The notes beneath the pieces are model-generated. The model saw only the letters and a program-made list of their open reading frames with translations, had not been told where the DNA came from and did no database searches. A stretch of DNA of 57,709 nucleotides from Emiliania huxleyi CCMP1516 (Eukaryota; Haptophyta; Isochrysidales; Noelaerhabdaceae): NCBI RefSeq assembly GCF_000372725.1, contig NW_005196020.1, positions 81,419 to 139,127 on the forward strand. The letters run 5' to 3'. A program made the translations under genes and the position numbers. Shown here one piece after another: positions 18,432-29,611 of the stretch (position 1 is the stretch's first letter; each line of letters starts with the position of its first letter).

Positions 18432-21400
18432 TCAACTATCGTCGCTGTCGCTGAGGACGTCCTCCTCAAACTGCTGCTGCGGCACCTCGGTGCTGGGGCC
18501 GGCTGCACCGGCACCGGCGGCAGCAGCGGCCGGCAACACTCCCCCGAGGGGTGGCGCTTGGACTGGGGCGGCCGATGCGGCGGCAAGCGTGTCGCGCGCG
18601 CCGCCGTCCACGCCGCCGGCTGCCGCCGGCGGGCTGGGTGCGCACGGTGGCACCCGCGGCCCAGGGAGCGCCGCCACGTTGCTTTCTCGCGCCTGTGGCG
18701 GCGGCGGCGGCGGCTGCGGCGGCGGTGGCTGCGGCGGCAACGGCGGCGGCGGCGGCATGGACGCGGCGGCGTTCGCCGCCGCCGCGGTCGCAGCGCTGCT
18801 GAGTCAACTCAGTGTTCGGTAGNNNNNNNNNNNNNNNNNNNNNNNNNNNNNNNNNNNNNNNNNNNNNNNNNNNNNNNNNNNNNNNNNNNNNNNNNNNNNN
18901 NNNNNNNNNNNNNNNNNNNNNNNNNNNNNNNNNNNNNNNNNNNNNNNNNNNNNNNNNNNNNNNNNNNNNNNNNNNNNNNNNNNNNNNNNNNNNNNNNNNN
19001 NNNNNNNNNNNNNNNNNNNNNNNNNNNNNNNNNNNNNNNNNNNNNNNNNNNNNNNNNNNNNNNNNNNNNNNNNNNNNNNNNNNNNNNNNNNNNNNNNNNN
19101 NNNNNNNNNNNNNNNNNNNNNNNNNNNNNNNNNNNNNNNNNNNNNNNNNNNNNNNNNNNNNNNNNNNNNNNNNNNNNNNNNNNNNNNNNNNNNNNNNNNN
19201 NNNNNNNNNNNNNNNNNNNNNNNNNNNNNNNNNNNNNNNNNNNNNNNNNNNNNNNNNNNNNNNNNNNNNNNNNNNNNNNNNNNNNNNNNNNNNNNNNNNN
19301 NNNNNNNNNNNNNNNNNNNNNNNNNNNNNNNNNNNNNNNNNNNNNNNNNNNNNNNNNNNNNNNNNNNNNNNNNNNNNNNNNNNNNNNNNNNNNNNNNNNN
19401 NNNNNNNNNNNNNNNNNNNNNNNNNNNNNNNNNNNNNNNNNNNNNNNNNNNNNNNNNNNNNNNNNNNNNNNNNNNNNNNNNNNNNNNNNNNNNNNNNNNN
19501 NNNNNNNNNNNNNNNNNNNNNNNNNNNNNNNNNNNNNNNNNNNNNNNNNNNNNNNNNNNNNNNNNNNNNNNNNNNNNNNNNNNNNNNNNNNNNNNNNNNN
19601 NNNNNNNNNNNNNNNNAGGGGCGGCGGTGAGGGCGGCGGCGACGGGGGCTGCGGCGGCGGGGGCGGGGCGGCTGGTGGCGAGCACCTCGGCGGGGCACAG
19701 GGTCGAGCGGCTCGTGCTCGACTCGCGCACCGGCAGGTACGCGCGGTTCAGGTGCGGCTCCAGCCTGCGGGACACGTCGTGGACATGTCGTGGACGTGTC
19801 CTGGACATGTCGTACCCGCGGGTCGGGTGCGGCTCCAGCCTGCGCAGCTCCTCGGCGAGCCGGAAGTCGCCGCCGTCCGCGGCTCGCAGCCCCTTCTTCA
19901 CCATCTCCTCGCGCGCGCGCGCCGAGCCCGCGTCGTAGACCCGCTTGAGGCCGAGCGAGTCGCCAAGGAGCAGCGGCGGCAGAAGGTGCATCCCGGGCAC
20001 CGAAAAGACCGAGTGCGGCGACTCGGCGGGCGTGGGCGCGTCGCGGTGTGCCTCGTCCGGCAGCGCGGGCGCGAGGAGTGTCGCGTACGTCGGCCGGGCC
20101 CGCAGCTGCAGGTAGGCGAGGGAGATGTCGCAGTAGGCGCATAGCTCCGTCAGCATCGCGTACGGAAGCATCGCAACCTTCGAGGCCGGGCGGGCATGGG
20201 GGCGGTGCCGGCGGCGGTGAAGGTGGGTGCGGCTCTGGTGGCGGGGGCGACGGCGGCGAGGGTGGCCAGGGGGATGAAGAGGTGGAAGCGGCGGTGGCGG
20301 CGGTGGCGGTGAGGGCGGCGAGGGCGGCGGTGGCGGCGAGGGTGGTGGTGGGTGGGGCGGTGGCAAGCCTTGGGCGGCGAGGGTGGTTGTGGGCGGTGGT
20401 TGTGGGTGGGGCGTGTGGCAAGCCTTGAGGAAGCGCGGCTCGCTGCCGAGCGCCTCGCGGGCGAGGAGCATCACCTGCTCCCCGAGATGAGCCGAGATCA
20501 CCCCGAGATTGTCCGGGACGAGGGCCGAGCTTGCCGTGTGCCCGCGGCGCATCACCTGCGCCAGCAGCTGCGTGTGCACGTGCAGCTGGATCTGCAGCCG
20601 CCGCACCTGCTCGTCCGAGAAGCGGAGGCCCGGCTCGGCCGCCTCGCCGGCCGCGCCGCCGGCCGCGCCGCCCCCCCCAGCCACATCCGCCCCTCCGGCC
20701 GCCCCCGCCGCCGCCGCTGAGGGAGGCCGCCGCCCCCGCGCCCGCGCCGAGGAGCGGGTCGCCCCCGTGTCGCCGAGCAGCTGCTGCACTTCTTCATCCG
20801 ACACCTCGCCCAGCTCGTCCTCCCACTCATCGACCGCCCCGTCGTCGCCGCGGTACAGGTAGTCGCGATCCTCGTCCTCCTCCTCCTCGTCCGCCTCGTC
20901 GCCCTGCTCGCGCATCTGCACCAGGAAGCGGCTCCACTCGCCGCCCTCCTCGCCCGCCTCGCCCGCCTCGCGACCTGGCCGCCGCTTGGCCACGTGCTGC
21001 TCGCCCTCGCGCTCGCCGTCGCTGTCCGAAGCCAGCATCGCCTCCAAGTCCTCTAGCTGCTGCGCTTCCAGCGAGACGTGCGCGCGGGTGCGCTTGGCAA
21101 TGCCGTCGGAGGGTCGGCCGTCGGAAGGGTGCGGCGCGTCGTCGCGGGAGCGGCGGGACGGTGTCGCAGACCGGCTCGCCGCAGACCGGCTCGCCGCAGA
21201 CCGGCTCGCCGCAGACCGGCTCGCCGCGTCGCGCAGCGCCGCGGGCGGACGCCGCAACGGGGTCGCGCCGCCGCCTGGGCGCGGCGACGCGGCGGCGCTG
21301 CGCGTGCGTCGGCCACCGCTGCCTGCGCGCCCGGCGCGCGCGGCCGCCGACGAGGGTGGCGCGGGTGAGCTGCCCGACCGCGCGCTCGGTGAGCCGAGCC

Positions 21401-21983
21401 GAGAGCGGGTCCTCCGCGCAGGCGTCGACTCCCGCGAAGGCGACGGCGCAGCGCGCTGGCGCGGAGACGCACCGGCGGCGGCGGCAGTGCCTGCTGTCGT
21501 CGCGGCAGGAGGCTCGGCGTCGTCGGCGTCGTCGGCGTCGTCGTCCGCCACCGCATACGGGTCTTTTGCAGGGTCGTAGTCGACGTCCTCCTCCTCCTCC
21601 TCTTCCTCCCCTCCCTCTGCGATGTCGGTGGCAAGATGGATGTCCATCATGCCAGTGCCCTCGCCGGCCTCACTCTCGCCGCTCTCACTCTCATCGCCCT
21701 CCTCCTCCTCCTCCTCCTCCTCGTCGTCAGTGTCGCCGGCGTCGTCGTCGGCCTCGTCAGCGTCCTCCTCGCCCTCACCCTCCCCAAAGCCGGCGCCTGC
21801 CTCGTCCTCGTCGTCCGCATCCTCGCCTTCGCTCTCGTCCTCCTCCTCCTCCTCCTCCTCCTCCTCCTCCTCCTCCTCCTCCTCCTCCTCCTCCTCCTCC
21901 TCCTCCTCCTCCTCCTCGCTCGCCTCCTCTTCCTCGTTTGGAGAGTAGTCTTTGTCCTCCTCGTCCGCTTCACCTGGAGCCAT
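18432..21983 (-). CDS. GON4L-like acidic nuclear protein (assembly gap inside)
   Basis: Exon 1 runs 21983-20424 (520 codons), exon 2 from 20177 toward the gap, and the last exon ends at TGA 18432-18434. The N-terminus is extremely acidic (MAPGEADEEDKDYSPNEEEE and then a long Glu run), followed by a Ser/Ala/Arg-rich region with four tandem SAASR units, an acidic DYLYRGDDGAVDEWEDELGE segment and a helical FSDEQVRRLQIQLHVHTQLL segment. GON4L proteins have the same order: an acidic region, then a Phe-start Gln/His/Leu helix (FTxEQ...LQQHVQLLTQ). GON4L is a chromatin-associated transcription regulator in animals. The exon 1 donor is GC (CTCAAG|GCTTGC). The C-terminus is Pro-rich and ends EEDVLSDSDDS. 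The assignment rests on pattern resemblance; residues in the N run are unknown. Confidence 0.5.
18823..19616. other. assembly gap (794 N)
   Basis: A run of N within the GON4L-like gene. Translations across it are meaningless. Confidence 0.99.
20178..20423 (-). other. intron of the GON4L-like gene with GGT/GGC-rich repeats
   Basis: A 246-nt GC-AG intron on the minus strand, made largely of GGTGGCGGC-like simple repeats. Removing it joins EPRFLK to VAMLPYAML in phase 0. Confidence 0.6.
21838..21919. repeat. (TCC)n microsatellite coding poly-Glu
   Basis: About 27 TCC/CTC triplets on the plus strand, read as GAG on the minus strand and forming the Glu run of the GON4L-like protein. Confidence 0.9.
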
Positions 21984-22004
21984 TTGGGCGGGCCCACAAA
22001 AAAA

Positions 22005-22055
22005 GAATTTTAGAACAAAACTCCCTCGCACGACACTGGGCACAGGTCGTGCAAA
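22005..22055. repeat. dispersed repeat, family B
   Basis: AGAATTTTAGAACAAAAC followed by TCCCTCGCACGACACTGGGC. Related sequence is at 39580-39610 and, reversed, at 50640-50690. A short part also appears near 38165-38185. Confidence 0.6.
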
Positions 22056-22329
22056 AAAAGAATTTAGCCACAGGCCATGTCCGCCTCTGGCATTCAGGAT
22101 GTGGGAGACTCGTGCCGCCGCCCCTGCCACCCCTGTGTCAGTGTGCCTGTGGTAGGAGAGACTGCCAGCGACAAGCTGGAGGCAGGTCGCTAGACTGAGA
22201 TGAGACCGCCAGTGGATGTGGGAGTCCACCGCGCACCGCGCTGCGAGCCTGTCGTGTCCCTTGTCAGGAGCAGGAGAGCCCCACCTGTCCCCCTGATCGT
22301 TCTTCCAAAATCCTGCTCGTGCAGGTGGG

Positions 22330-22475
22330 GACCCTGTCCTCGTCCCATCCCTCGTTTGGCGTGTCTGTTTTCTTTCTTTCTTTCTTTGGCATTCAGGAAT
22401 GATATGACTGGGTGGCAAATTTTATCCGTGGGCGTCAGAAGACTCGTCCTTGCGCGAGGAGAGCTCGATAGAAAT
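22330..22475. repeat. dispersed repeat, family C
   Basis: A CATCCCTCGTTTGGCGTG ... TTTTCTTTCTTTC segment followed by GGCATTCAGGAATGATATGA up to GAGGAGAGCTCGATAG. The latter part is almost identical at 24003-24088. The C-rich/T-rich part is related to 24290-24345, 39730-39800 (reverse) and 53630-53690. No gene is recognised between 22056 and 22870 apart from these repeats. Confidence 0.65.
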
Positions 22476-22870
22476 TGCGGGTTCCCCGCCCCTGACGTCT
22501 CCTTGTCGTGGGTGGGCTGGCGCAGGCGGGAAGGCGGGCCCGCCTTGGCCCTTGCCGCCCCGCCGCTGGCTGGAACCGCCGCGAGGACAGCGAGTGGGGT
22601 GAACCTCGTTGTGAATGCAACGTGCCCGCATCGTATGCGGCGTGCGATCTACAGTCGTCGAGCGCCAGCGAGCGCGGCGCCGTCTTGCGGTGTCGGGGAT
22701 TCCGGAACTGTCTTGTGTCGGGGATTCTGAGCGAGACCTCGATGTGCAGATTGTAAGCACCTTTGTTGTGGCCTTTGAAAGGAGGTGATTTGGAGTACTA
22801 CAGTACAGGTATTTGCAGTAGACACCCTCTAATGTGAATGTGTATGTGTGTGATGTGTGTGTAGTGTGAA

Positions 22871-23920
22871 TTAGGTGCGCTGCCGCTTGGCGGCAGCCAC
22901 CTCCGCATACGCGGCCTCGAGCTTGCGGCTCAGCTCGCTCTCCCGCCACGACTGAGGCTGGGGGGGGAGCACCATCGTGATCTCCATCTCCATGATCTCG
23001 TCCAGCGTCGTTGGCTCCGTCTCGGTGGCGCCGTCGTCGTGCGTGACCCGCTTGTAGAACTTGACCTCCTTATTGAAGCCGGGGACCACCTTCACCACCT
23101 CAGCGAGCCGCTGCAAGCAGAGGGTGGGAGGTCATGATATCTCATTGTGGGTGGCGGGAAGGCAGTGGCTGGTGACGCGGCTGCTGGCAAGCGCGCGCGC
23201 CTTGGCGAGGTACTTGGGAGTGGTGATGAAGTGCTTGCGGTGGTAGTGGACGTTGGTCCAGCCCTCGGTGCCCTCGTAGTACGGGTTGGCGTACTTGGTG
23301 TCGCGCCCAGTCGTCCTGCCCTGGAAGATGATAGCCTTCATCTTGGCGCGGTCGAACGGCGTCATCTTTGGATGAATCTCTTTGTGCGAGTCGAGGACCT
23401 TGAAGAGCTTCGTGTTGAGCTCGTCCTAGCGATATGGGGAGTCAGGATAACCCCCGCGCGCGAGGGCGCTGGGCGAGAGGGGTTTCGAACCCGTGTGGTC
23501 TTGATCATGCCGGGTTCGACGGAGACCGCCGTTGCTCGGATCCACGATGCACTCGACCGTGTGCTGATGGAACGGTGCGGTGTCAGGGCGGTGGGTGGGG
23601 TGTGCGGCCGGGAGCGGGGAGAGCACCTCGTCTTCGACGCTGTCGCCGAAGACCGGGTCCTTGTCCACCTTCTTGGCCGGCGTTGGGGCCTCGCTTGCCG
23701 GCGTGACACAGTCGTCGCCCTGTGGGGTGCGGGCCGATGTGCTTGGGCGATTCGGGCGCGTAGGGCGGGCGCGGGGGGGGGGACGCTCGTGGAGGGGGGT
23801 GGGCACCCAGTCCGTCTCCGCAGCCTTGCCCTTGGGGGTCTCCGGCATAGCGAAGATGCGCAGGTGCGCAGGTCCGAGCTGCACTGAGGTGGCAACTCGT
23901 CGGAGCTTCCGGGGTGACAT
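22871..23920 (-). CDS. three-exon protein of unknown function
   Basis: Exons: 23920-23627 (starts MSPRKLRRVATSV, Pro-rich, ends GDSVEDE), 23425 to about 23179 (DELNTKLFKVLDSHKE, then TGRDTKYANPYYEGTEGW and HYHRKHFITTPKYLAKARAL) and 23110-22871 (RLAEVVKVVPGFNKEVKFY ... AAAKRQRT). Phases close at the first junction (GT donor at 23626). The second donor is ambiguous between AAG|GCGCGC and CGC|GTCACC, both in phase 0. The central exon has dense aromatic and charged residues, as in a folded domain, but I recognise no family. The C-terminus is basic and may be nuclear. It is separated from the GON4L-like gene by about 900 bases of repeats. Confidence 0.55.
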
Positions 23921-24002
23921 CTAGGGGTCAGTGGTCGTTTCCGCAGGCGAAAGGACAAGACGTGCTTTTAAAAAGAATTGAGTGATAGGCCATGTCCGCC
24001 TT

Positions 24003-24350
24003 TGGCATTCAGGAATGATATGACTGGGTGGCAAATTTTATCCGTGGGCGTCAGAAGACTCGTCCTTGCGCGAGGAGAGCTCGATAGACTCGAGGGGCCA
24101 GGATATGCAGCGAGGAGGGCGGAGCTGCGCCGAAAGGCGCAAGAAGCAGCGAGAACAAGGGACCGGCTGGCATGAAGGTTGCAGCGAGAATCGGCGAGAG
24201 ACTGCGAAGAGAGATAGGAAGAGGCGGACGCCCAAGGGCGGGCGACGGCTAGCGCACCACACCCCTCTCCTTCAAATCCCTGTGTGGTGGCGGCGTGCCG
24301 TTCTCCCATCCCTCCCTTGGGTTGTCCGTTTTCTTTCTTCCAGTGTGCTG
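24003..24350. repeat. dispersed repeat, family C, second copy
   Basis: 24003-24088 repeats 22391-22474 almost exactly. The distal part (24275-24345, AATCCCTGTGTGGTGGCGG ... TTTTCTTTCTTCCAG) matches 39735-39800 in reverse and resembles 53640-53690. Confidence 0.7.
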
Positions 24351-24374
24351 TGAGAGAGGCTTGTATTTTATTTT

Positions 24375-24761
24375 AAGAATTCTTTCAGGTTCCGCTTCTT
24401 TCCGCACGGGCTGACGCCGGCTGCGGAGCTGCTTCCCCTGGCCCAGTTCTCGTCCACCCACGAGTGCCTGCACCAAGCGCAGCGGCGGCACACCTCTGGC
24501 GTGCACCACTCTAACTGGCTCGACCTTGCCAAGGAGCTTACCAACGAGGCGCTTCGCAGTGGCGGCCGCAAGGCGCCCTCCAAAGGCAACAAGGTCGGAA
24601 GACGCAATAACCACAAATGCTGGCGAGAGGCGATCCGTTTTGTCGCCGTCAGCCAACCAGGGGCCGGCGCCTTCCTCAACGCCATCCCCATGCGTGATGA
24701 TATGAAGATGGAGTCCTGGGCGATGCGCGTCACCGTTCAGCGCCGCCGGGGGGGGTCATAA
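24375..24761 (+). pseudogene. retroelement polyprotein fragment
   Basis: Reads FFPHGLTPAAELLPLAQFSS, then NWLDLAKELTNEALRSGG, WREAIRFVAVSQPGAGAFLN and AIPMRDDMKMESWAMRVTVQ. It aligns with the longer fragment at 49012-50520. The GAFLNAIP...(K/R)MExWAMRxxVQRR block resembles the region after reverse transcriptase in certain eukaryotic retroelements (GAWLNALP-type motif). It lacks an RT domain and ends abruptly in a G run followed by another repeat at 24757. Confidence 0.55.
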
Positions 24762-24931
24762 CAAACACGGTACAGGATCGAGGTGCACGCTGGCACGCTG
24801 CCAGAGCAGTGTCGTCCCCCCTCTCCCCGACGGCGATGGCGGTGTGACCGATCGAGCTACAAGAGGAGCTTGTTCAGCAGGATGACGAGGTTTGCCACGA
24901 AAAAACCCCTGACTGGAAAAGGGGGCTCTTG
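24757..24931. repeat. direct repeat unit D, copy 1
   Basis: About 175 bases starting GTCATAACAAACACGGTACA and ending GACTGGAAAAGGGGGCT, repeated at 26374-26543. A shorter relative (ATAACAAACACGGTACAGG) is at 53789-53823. Both long copies follow a G run. Confidence 0.85.
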
Positions 24932-26151
24932 CCGCGATGCGACGTCGTCGGGGAGGGCGTCGTCGCGGGCGCCAACGTCGTCATCCGAGCCCCTACGGCT
25001 GTCCAAGGGCACGTCTGGGTGACCAGGGGCGGGGGCCGAGCCGTGAATGCTCGGCCGGGGCGAGATTCTGGGTCCATGGGACCGCTGCCGGACCCATCCG
25101 AGAGCCTTTCCGGACACGTTCGCTCGACGGCCTAGTTGGGGGCCGATGTTCGACGACCAAAGCTCCGGACGCCGCGGCCAAAGGTCCGCCCACGGCCCCA
25201 GGACTCGTGGTGGGTGTGGGGTGTGCCTCACGAGGCGGAGAGGCCGCGTGAACTCCCGTAGAAGCTCGCGAAGAGTGCGGATTTGGAGCGCCGCGCCGGA
25301 CCTCCGCCGGGGCCCGCCGGGGCGCCGTATGGGCCTCGGGGTGCCCGAGAAGCTTAGAGGTGCGGTTGTTTTTGCTTGTGTCTATCGGTTCATGCCATAG
25401 ACCGGCCCTGGGAAGCCTTTGACCGCGCGCGGAGGGGGTGTTACGGGGCCGTGATGATTTTGGTACTTTTTAGTGGGATCTGGGAACGAGCGCGTGCGAT
25501 CAAACTTTGCCAACAAGGTCTCGGCGGAGCCGCAATGCGCGGGCCGTGAGTGCGTGAGGACAGCAAAATGTGTTTCCTCAAATATTTTGGCCCGTCAGAC
25601 TGACCAAGACACATTTTAGACTGACCACCGCTGCCGGCACACGCAGCTGTGAGCGTTGCGCGCGCGTGTCCTCGAGTGTGTCTGTTCAGAGACGGCACAG
25701 CTGAGAGACCGCTGCCCTGATCCACAGGCCGAGCCGGGGACGGCGGAGGCGGCCATTGGGCACCGTCGTGCGCCGCAGCTGCCCCAGTCACGTCGGCCCG
25801 GCGCCTCGAGGGAGCGCCGCCTAGAGGAGCGCCGCCGGCCACGCGCCTCGAGCGACGGCGTCGTCCCGACTCGTCGCCGCGACGACGAGAGAGGAGCGCT
25901 GCCTGGCGCGCAGGCAGCGAGCGCGCTCGAGGTGACCGAGCTGATCCGCGTGTGGCCGTCGCTACGCGACGCCGCATCTCGCACGGATGATGCCAGAAGC
26001 TCGCACGACGGCGCGGGAGCGCGCGGCTGGCGGGAGTGCGTGCGATAGGGTGCCAGAAGGCAGGCCGAGCATCGCCAGCGCGGCTCGAGGCCGTTGCCCG
26101 GGCCCCGCGGCGGGTCGAGGAGGCGCTCGCGGAGGCGACAGGAGCGCGCGG
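24932..26151. other. gene-poor spacer
   Basis: About 1.2 kb of GC-rich DNA with overlapping low-complexity Arg/Ala/Pro frames on both strands and no recognisable domain, RNA gene or splice-consistent exon chain. Confidence 0.4.
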
Positions 26152-26268
26152 CACAGCTCCCAAACGACATCGATCTCGGACCTGAGGAGAGGAGGAGGCG
26201 AGCGTCGGTGCACCCTGAGGGCGCCTGCAAAGCGGCAGGTCCGAGATCGATGTCGTTTGGGAGCTGTG
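26152..26268. repeat. perfect 33-bp inverted repeat (hairpin)
   Basis: 26152-26184 (starts CACAGCTCCCAAACGACATC) is the exact reverse complement of 26236-26268, with a 51-base loop. If transcribed it would form an uninterrupted 33-bp stem. It lies about 280 bases before the inner edge of the right receptor arm. Confidence 0.9.
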
Positions 26269-26373
26269 AGGTGTCGGAGAGCTCTGGATAGGGTCGATTC
26301 CGCATGGTACGGGACCCCTCGATCGTCTCTCGCCCTCCCTAACTGGTGTGTTTATTGGGGGGGGGGGGGGGGG

Positions 26374-26543
26374 TCATAACAAACACGGTACAGGATCCAG
26401 GTGCACCCTGGACGCTGCCAAAACAGTGTCGTCCCCCCTCTCCCCGACGGCGATGGCGGTGTGACCGATCGAGCTACAAGAGGAGCTTGTTCAGCAGGAT
26501 GACGAGGTTTGCCACGAAAAAACCCCTGACTGGAAAAGGGGGC
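26374..26543. repeat. direct repeat unit D, copy 2, at the arm boundary
   Basis: Second copy of 24757-24931. It ends exactly where homology to the left receptor arm begins (CTAACTGGG at 26543). Confidence 0.85.
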
Positions 26544-26544
26544 T

Positions 26545-27340
26545 AACTGGGCGGCCAAATTCACACCTCGCGGGACTACTTAGGTTTTCGTAAACGTAGT
26601 CGTGGGTAACCCCCGCTACGTCGCACGAGTGCAACCGGGTAGGGGGGAGCAGGCTAAAATCTCTCTCTCTCTAAGATCTCCCCTCGATCGTGCTACGGAA
26701 TACTTTTGTTGGATAGGGGTGGGATTCTCCTTCGCCCTTCGGGCTCGGGCTGTGGCGTTACGCGCCATTCACCGCACAACTGTGAACGGTGACTCGAAGA
26801 TCTTTCGGCTAAAATTCTTCCGCTCTCTCTGCGTGAACGCTCTACGCGGAGAGAGCGAGTCGTGAGGCAAAGCCAGCACTTTCCTCGTCCGCTCGCGCTT
26901 GCCGCGCCGCATTGCGCCCGACTATGCAGCCGCGAGCTGCACACCTAGACCCCCGCGACGCCTATTGCTCACGGAACCCGCCGCCCCCTCACCACCCCTA
27001 CCACGCGATGCGCCCTCGCTCGCGGCGCGAGCGGCTGTACCCCCCTCGGCCTCGCACCGCCTGCCTACTCCCGCTCGCAGGTACAGCCGCTGCCATGGAG
27101 GAGGCCGCGAGACGCGTCCGCTGCTGCCCATTCCACACCCTTGTCCCGCGCGAACCCGTCCGACCGCCCTCCCTCTCTTACGCGGGTACTCGCACCGCCT
27201 CACATCTCTGCTACATCTAGAGAGTGCCAAGACTCTGTGTCCGCAGCCGCGAGGGCCACTCGAGCGCTGGCCTGCACCTCCCATCGGGGACACCACCCTC
27301 AACCGCTTCTTGACTCTCTGCAGGAATTCATTCGATCAAC
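26545..27340. promoter_or_regulatory. upstream region of the right receptor
   Basis: Conserved in inverted form upstream of the left receptor. Includes TTGACTCTCTGCAG|GAATTC just before the ATG, a possible 5' UTR acceptor. The right copy has GATCAACATG and the left GATCACATG, a one-base difference that breaks any upstream frame and so supports the ATG at 27341. Confidence 0.4.
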
Positions 27341-29611
27341 ATGCTCAAAGTCGAGCTCGTGCCGGCCGCCGGTGACAAGCTCGTGCTCAAGCTCTCTCCT
27401 CCGCCGCCGCTTGCTGACAAGCAGGTGTGCGTTAATTTGCAGTGGCTGAGGGAGGGGGTATGCACACGCGCACCGCTGCAACGCACGCAACGCTGCGCCT
27501 TCGCTGCAAGACGACCCTCTCGCGTTCTGTGGCTGACAGGCGTCTCTGGCGGACAACACGGCCGTCGTCGACTCTGACGGAGGTAACGCCGTCGGCATCC
27601 CCTCCGAGCCCGTCTCGCTCAAGGATGGCATCGACACCGGCACCGGCGGCACCTGCACCGCCAACACCGGCACTGGCAACGTCCCGTCCGAGGGCGAGCC
27701 CGCCGGCTCGCTCGCCGGCGTCCACTTTGCGGGCGTTTCGCTCGACGCCGTGCCCGAGGCGTTCACCGTCGACGATCCGGCCGGCGCCAAGGCCGTCGGC
27801 ATCCCGCCCGAGAGCGAGCCCAGCCCGCTCAAGGACGGCATTGACGCGGGCGGCGGCAACGTCGCGGGCGAGTCTTCGCCGATGAAGTCCTTCGCGAAGG
27901 TCGGAGTCATCTCCGAGTCGGTGTCGCCTTCGCTCCTCGGAGCGAAGGTGCGCGTGCGCTCGCCAGGATCGTATCATCCCTCTCCCGTCTCTGAAAGCCT
28001 GTGCGTACTTTCCCTCGCCCACAGGCGTGCGGCGTCAAGGACACCCCCGTGGCAAAGTCTGGCACGGAGGACGTCCTCAAGATGAAGGACCCGGCCGCGG
28101 AAAAGGCGCCCGACGCGGGCGCGGTCGACTCGGACAAGGCCAAGGCCATGTTCGCCGCCCACGAGCAGGGGCCGCCCGCCGTTTTCTGGTCCAAGTTTAC
28201 GCGCCCGACCGGCCCACCGACGGCCCCCACCGGCGCCGTCAAGGGCGCCCTCAAGAAGGACATCCCTGCGGCAACGTCTGGCGCGGAGGCCTGCGTTGAC
28301 GAGACCGGCGCCATCAAGAACCCGGCGCTCAAGCCGGCCACCGAGGTCGCCACGGCCCTCAAGGCCGGCGGCGCGCCGCTGCCGTCGATCAAGGAATTTC
28401 CGGAGGAGAAGAAGCCCGCCGCCACGGCGGCGAGCGCCTGGTGCGCGCCGGCGTCTGCCGACCCACTCTGTGACCCCATCCCGCGTTCGACGCGTAGGGC
28501 GACGCCGACTGGAAGGAGTTTCCAGAGGAGACGGCCGCCCCGGCGGTGAGCACCTCCCAGCAGAAGGACACGCGGGTATTGCGGGGACACGCGAGTCCAA
28601 CAGGCGGGCACTTACATTGATCCTGTGACCTCTCGTCTGCCGCACGGCACGCGCGCGCAGGTCATCGACGGGTGGAAGACCCCCTCCCCGCTCCGCAAGA
28701 TCGAGCGCAAGGAGTCTCCGCTAGCGGAGAAGCTCGCCCCGGCGGTGAGCGCCTCGCACGCTGCGGTTGTACGCGCAGAGCCTCAACTATTGACGCACCC
28801 ACCGCTTGCGCGTGCGCAGGGCATCCCCGACAGGGCCACCCCGTCGAACCCGCGCCGCAAGAAGGGGCGCAAGGGCGCGTCCGCCCCGATCGTCCGCACC
28901 AAGAGCATCGCCCCGGTCGGCGGCAACAACAGGTTCGGGGCCCTGCTCAAAATGGACGGCAACGAGGGCATCCTCGGTGGCACCGGCAAGGTGACCGGCG
29001 GCTCCACGCCGCCGACCGCAGACTCGGTGCGCGCCGCCTGCATTTATGCGGCCTCCTCCCTCGCTCGCCGCTCTCACACGGCCAGTCTCGCGCCCTCTTG
29101 TTCAGGGCGCGACGGTCGACGTCGAGACGACCACGAATACCACGCCCGAGGGCTCTGCCGCCGGCCGGTTCCCGTGGTCAAAGTCCTACAACTTGCTCCG
29201 CCTCTTTGGCATCCTTGCGCTGATCTGCCTCGGAGCCGCGTTTGCGCACTTCTCGTACTCTGCCACCTCGCTCCTCTCCTCGCAGCGGTCCGAGTCCCCG
29301 ACTTCCCTTCCCGCAGTCACAACGCCGTTCACGCTCAACGGATTCTGCGAGGTTGGCGGCAACGACACCAGCTCGTTTGCAACCATCGTATCGTCGGAAA
29401 GCGCGCCCGCCAACCACCCGGTGCGCGCTCGCTCGCGCGTGCTAGTATCCGCAAGCTCGCGACTAACAGCCCGCGCGCTGTTCAGGGCGAACGCGACGAG
29501 GGGCGCTCGTGGGAAGCACTGATGGACGAGATCGGCGAGGCGGTGGGCGAGCCGTTGCACCTAATTGGCGAGCCGCCGGCGTCCGTCAAGGACCTTTACG
29601 AGAAGCAGCCG
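27341..29611 (+). CDS. exons 1-8 of right receptor: low-complexity N-terminus and first anchor
   Basis: The product starts MLKVELVPAAGDKLVLKLSP. The internal repeat AVGIPSEPVSLKDGID / AVGIPPESEPSPLKDGID falls in exon 2, Lys/Pro/Ala-rich sequence in exon 3 and basic NPRRKKGRKG in exon 6. The anchor LFGILALICLGAAFAHF lies in exon 7. Donors are GTGAGC or GTGCGC except exon 3, which uses GCGAGC, as the left copy does. Confidence 0.7.

Noticed and set aside
18315..20144. Long frames running through the N block
   Set aside because: They consist largely of unknown residues across the assembly gap.
23470..23540. tRNA-like T-loop (GGTTCGAAACC on the minus strand) near 23480
   Set aside because: No acceptor stem, D-arm or anticodon arm can be folded at the right distances, and the T-stem has a mismatch.
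26899..27375. Pro/Arg-rich frame upstream of the right receptor, also present upstream of the left one
   Set aside because: Low-complexity composition, and the indel just before the ATG breaks the frame between copies. It is more likely conserved promoter/UTR DNA than coding sequence.
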